Origin: Parascedosporium putredinis
Taxonomy: Eukaryota; Ascomycota; Sordariomycetes; Microascales; Microascaceae
Reading direction: 5' to 3'
DNA length: 64,000 bases
NCBI GenBank assembly: GCA_949357655.1
Contig: CASHTG010000003.1
Coordinates: 558,001-622,000, forward strand
The position numbers and the translations under genes are program-made. Below, in pieces: positions 59,801 to 64,000 of the stretch; the stretch's first letter is position 1; each line of letters begins with the position of its first letter. The notes beneath the pieces were generated by a model. It was not told where the DNA came from and ran no database searches. It saw only the letters and a list, made by a program, of their open reading frames with translations.

Positions 59801-62800
59801 TATGGATATTCGTGAATAATACAAGGTACATGGAGTAGTTGTGCGAGTGAACAAACCCGTGAATTGCACAATGCACTGACTTGTGCACTGATTAGTGTCC
59901 AATTAGTGAAGCGCTGGCCGCCTTTCTCTGCCACTTGAACTCCACCCGCCCATCGTCCAAGGCCCCCGGCGCCCCGGAGTTCCGTGCAGAGCAACCACGG
60001 GAACATTGATGATTCAACAGACCACGTCGTATCAATTTTGATCTCCAGACCACGCTGCACACACCACGCGGCGCTATTCCCAAGGTGAAGCAGGAAAATT
60101 TTGTTGCCGTGTCTGGTGGGATTCCGCGTGGAGTCGATTGAATGAAATAATAAAACTTGGAAGACCAAAGAGTGCCTCTCAACGTATGAGGCATAGAAGT
60201 GACAAATTTAGCAGGGCGATTGGCTCTTTCGATTGAAAACCTCGACTCGCGTTGGGCAAAAAAGAAAACCCCTCTGGAAGGTGTGCTCCGAAAAATAGCC
60301 CGCGCGTCCGAATAGACCAGGCTTATCAATGTTACAATTGATCACTCAAGGGCTGGCCGTACTGTTGCCCCGCGCTTTCACACCTGAGAGTACATGTAGC
60401 CTCGCGACTTCCATTGAACATCCATTGATCGAGATTACGATTGTTCTTCCCTTTTAGAACATTCCAGATTCGAGTCTCCATGTAGGACCAGCCCTCTTCA
60501 TTAATCGATGGCAAGATCTTGGATAGCTTCACCGACATCGAGGCGTGCGTACCCACGCTCCTCCGCTTTACGTTTCTCTCGTCTTGCTATTTTTTTCTTG
60601 GTTCTGTCCACGCGCACCTACCGCCCCCGCAACAATGTTTCGTCTTTTTATTTCCCCGAGATGGGCACTACGGTGACCTTGAACCGATCTTTGGGACCGG
60701 GCGGGTGCGCGGCCGTTCTATCTTATTTCCTTTTCCCTCCTTGGTCCCTGTTTCCCATGACCTCGCTCTCCTCGCGCTTGTTCAGTGCTTATCTTCCCCT
60801 TTGCTTGCACTAATAGCTGAGGCTCTTTCACACAAAGTTCGGCGCCATCCCTCGGCAACGTTTGTTTCCGGGCTGGTCATTCGCGGAAAGTTTGGTCGCC
60901 GTGGGATTGGCACCTGTGGCGCTGGGAAACTGCCATGATGTTGTACATGGATCCAGTTGCAATGGCCTGCTGCCTGCCTGGCCTACCTCTCGCTTCCCCA
61001 GGAAAGTGGGAAATGGAGGGGAAGCGGGGGAGTAGAGACAATTATTCCATCGATTGGAGGTCCACAATGGCTACACGTTGCTCCGACCACTGGCGACAGA
61101 GTTGCACACCAAGTCGTCAGACAGCATGGCAAGTAAGCCCTGAGAACCAAAGACGACATTGAAGGTGAAGATGAAGCACTTGTGGGCGATATGTACATGT
61201 AGATAGTGAATGTGAGGAGGCTCAAGAAATTAGACGAGACAAATTAGACCCTTTTGCCAGGGCGGCACGAGAGGCACAATTCGTTACGACACCCAAAGCA
61301 CGACACTCGATCCCATGATACTGCTGGTACCGTCGACGCCGCATCACCTCAAACCTCGTTAGGCATTATCGGCTTGTCGCGAGGTGACAGCGATACGCGA
61401 TTCCTCTCACAGGGCAGGAGATAATGGGATTTAATTTACGGCTCGCTTCATTGAGTAGAAATGACGATCGGAGGTAGAGAGCCTATTGCGGTAATCAGAG
61501 GGGTTTTCATATTTAATGTGGAATCTTTGGGCGTGCATGATTCTTGTTTAATGGAAACGACAAGAGAGTGCACGTCAACTCGTCATCTTGAAATGTGCAT
61601 CGAGGGTAACCGGTGACGAGTCGTGTGGTGGGTTTGAAACGCGTAACAGCCTCGACAAGATGAATGAACGAACGGGCCGGTGAATTGATATGCTCATCCC
61701 CTTATCGACTGGAGATGTCTAGGGTCCCCATGCCATGTAGTCGATGGATCGATCCATTCCACAGATGTCCAGGATCTGCGTCTCCTGGAGAACAAATCGG
61801 AACAAAATATCCATTATCATGAATCGTGATTTTATGCACATTTGGTCCAATCTTTTTATGTTCAATGGCTACACTATTATGTGGTTCGCGATTTGCGGCT
61901 TTCATGCTCTTCCCATTTAGGCCTAATTATGTCCGCTTTGATTACCTCTGACAGGGCTTCTTTCGGACTTCGGGCCACAGTTCCCTCAACTTTCATGCGT
62001 TTCCTCTCCGAGCTTCCCGCTTGTTTTGTCAGAGAGCCCCGGCCATCTTGAAGCTGCTGGTGTGGCCGGCGAGCATGACCCTGTCGGCGTCGCGGGGGCA
62101 AGGCACAGGGATCAGGGGTGGATTCTAACCTAGTCGAGGAGGAACAACCCACGGGTAAAGCCTGGAGAATTGGGGCTTGAATCAAGAGAACTGAATTCAG
62201 CACAGGGTGGTGGAGTGCGATTACCTGTTGGGTAAGGGTAGCAGCGCCTTGTCTTCCCCTTTTAGCGTTTGAGCTAGGGTCCTTTGCTGATGGGGCCCTG
62301 CATGGGGTCATGATGGGGTGGTGGATAGAAGGAACATAAAGCTGAGCTCAAGCAGAGGCGAGGGGAACCCCAGTTCCTTTCCAAACGCACTCGTGGGGTT
62401 CATGTTGATTTCGAAGATTCCACCTCGGGCCCTGGGTCCGGCGCATCAGTGAAAATAAGATGGTGTGGAGCAGCTTGAAAACACGGCAAGGGACAGAGGA
62501 CGAAAAAGAAAAAAAAGTTCCCCGTCTGATCTTCTAAGCACGGTTGATCCAGGGCGGGCGAATTATTTGGGAAGGCTAAACCGTTCCGAAGGCAAATCGC
62601 TCGGAAACGTCCCTACGGAAGGAGAGGGGGCAAAATGGAAGAAGAGCCAGAGGCGAAAAGATTTGCGTACATCCATGTCTTACAAGGGCTAGAGGTTGCA
62701 AACCCAACGGGGGTGAAGAATTGGAGGAGCCAAGGCCGCGTTCAGTTTTGTGTGGCGCTAGATCCAAAGAATGTTTTGCATAGTTTATATCCTAGGGGCT

Positions 62801-63902
62801 CCCGTCCCTTACGGCCGAAGAAACAGGGATTAAACCATTGATGAAGGGGCAGACGGGGGATCAATGATAGTTTCGATGCTGGAAAGGAGCATTGAAAGCT
62901 AGGGTTTGTTCGAGGTGCCCCGCACCGAATCGCTTTGCGGCTCATCTGCCTCGGTATAGGCCTGGGTAGGACTTTCCTAAGGAGTGGCCGCACACAACGA
63001 ATCTACACGAGTTGCAAATGGAACGTTGAACCGTCAGTTAGTCAACATTGATCCATTGGTCACAAAGGGACTTACACAAGCCCCATCTATGGAAAGTACA
63101 AGGACGGATTCCAACGATACCAGACTGCTCTAGAACAGGGCACAACTGTTCGATCTTGCAACCACCGACTTTGCATGGCAAACCCCGAAGAAGTGAAGGG
63201 ATTTTAACAGTAGAAAGCGATCTATACCCCTAGAGGAAGGGCGTGCTTTGAAGCTATTGATTGATTCCAGAAAATACCCAACACTCCACGGCGATGTTGC
63301 CACCGGGAAAACCTGAACGGCATTCCGGGATCATAGATTATTTATGCAGCCCAATGGAGATAGCGCACTGCTGGCCAAGATCGAGCTGATCGGATGAGGC
63401 GCCGGCTACGGACATTTATTTTTTTCTCGTTCATCCCTTTGCTTGGGAAATTGGTCCAATGGTGTGCATGGTTTATACGCGCATTGAAGGCATGAACATC
63501 AACCTCTTGTTGCACTCTTTTCCACGGCGCGTATCCTTCCCTTGATCCCGGATGGGAAACCGCATTCTCCGGAGGCTCAGATTCAGGTGTGCGGATGAAA
63601 TTTCGCACTCCTGCTCCTCCACCGTTTCGTATAATTGGGTCGACCGAGGCATAATACAGGTGTATCAACGTGCAGATTATATCCAAAGAAGCTTGCTTGG
63701 GGCCTTTTGGGGCCTTAATACGCCCTTACTGTTTGGCCCCCAGCATCTACTCTCGCTTGCCTTTCGATGGTTCCATCGACCACTCGATAGGACAACAAAG
63801 GAAGAAGAAAAAAGTTCCTATAGATATACTTTTTCTTCTACTCGACCTCATGCGCGGAGAGTCGGCTTCTCAAGCCGTTCCCCTTTACTCATCTCTAGCA
63901 TA
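54118..63902. other. 9.8 kb without a supportable gene
   Basis: The left part is the leader and promoter of the DUF1479 gene. The remainder shows no domain-bearing frame on either strand. Contains the (CA)12 tract at 56871-56894, a short GT run near 56632-56642 and near-matches of the TACCGAGGTA decamer. Chance frames up to about 190 codons are low-complexity and not called. Confidence 0.55.
56871..56894 (+). repeat. (CA)12 microsatellite
   Basis: Perfect CA dinucleotide run in intergenic sequence. Confidence 0.9.
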
Positions 63903-64000
63903 CTATTTCGGCGAGGCAGACTCCGCCGACGCTTCCTCTCTTTTCGCCACCTCCTTCTTGTACTCAAACCAGTCATCGCTCCGAGGATAGCTCACCTCTG
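63903..64000 (-). CDS. 3' end of an unidentified protein, cut by the window edge
   Basis: Minus-strand frame entering from the right edge, ending with TAG at 63905-63903. It reads SYPRSDDWFEYKKEVAKREE, then a short Ala/Ser/Glu tail. Composition is charged and helical, unlike the low-complexity chance frames nearby, and suggests a genuine C-terminus. Only 31 codons are visible, so the family cannot be named. The sequence at the edge (AG-GTGAGC) also resembles a splice donor, but the frame reads through it. Confidence 0.45.
   Translation of the reverse strand, partial: EVSYPRSDDWFEYKKEVAKREEASAESASPK

Overview
The window looks like a nuclear contig of a filamentous ascomycete (Pezizomycotina, probably Sordariomycetes-like). 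The protein-coding genes are split by short GT-AG introns with CTAAC-type branch sites. They include a mitochondrial acetolactate synthase of fungal type, a C2H2 regulator, an AA7-type flavo-oxidase, a MAPR/Dap1 haem protein, a DUF1479 protein and Ser/Thr-rich secreted proteins. I see no rRNA, convincing tRNA, CRISPR array or intact transposon.

Layout: 1-11.2 kb, no supportable gene. 11.2-13.2 kb (-), four-exon C2H2 transcription factor. 13.2-22.4 kb, empty except for the ILV2 promoter, which carries two perfect Gcn4/CPC-1 boxes. 22.45-25.04 kb (+), five-exon acetolactate synthase. 25.95-27.17 kb (-), probable three-exon basic hypothetical protein. 27.2-30.3 kb, empty. 30.28-31.73 kb (+), secreted Ser-rich modular protein (copy 1). 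33.4-33.8 kb (-), small secreted eight-cysteine protein. 34-39.2 kb, no confident gene. 39.26-39.88 kb (+), MAPR protein. 41.25-43.01 kb (+), secreted AA7-like oxidase. 43.43-44.86 kb (-), paralogue (copy 2) of the 30 kb secreted protein, with two in-frame TAG codons. 46.48-47.50 kb (-), L-lactate dehydrogenase. 51.55-54.12 kb (-), DUF1479 protein with a long disordered N-terminus. 54.1-63.9 kb, empty. The right edge cuts through a minus-strand CDS.

A dominant property of the sequence is that eight of the ten complete coding genes are broken by apparent small deletions, mostly single bases in short homopolymer runs. I count 18 sites and no insertion. This points to under-called homopolymers in the assembly rather than to decay. 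It means that any frame-based reading of this window misses exons. When the shifts are allowed for, every family reads through at normal length.

Functionally, 30-45 kb is a gene-sparse segment enriched in secreted products (two paralogous modular proteins, an eight-cysteine peptide, an extracellular flavo-oxidase). The rest is housekeeping metabolism (branched-chain amino acid synthesis, lactate metabolism, haem/sterol-associated MAPR) and regulation.
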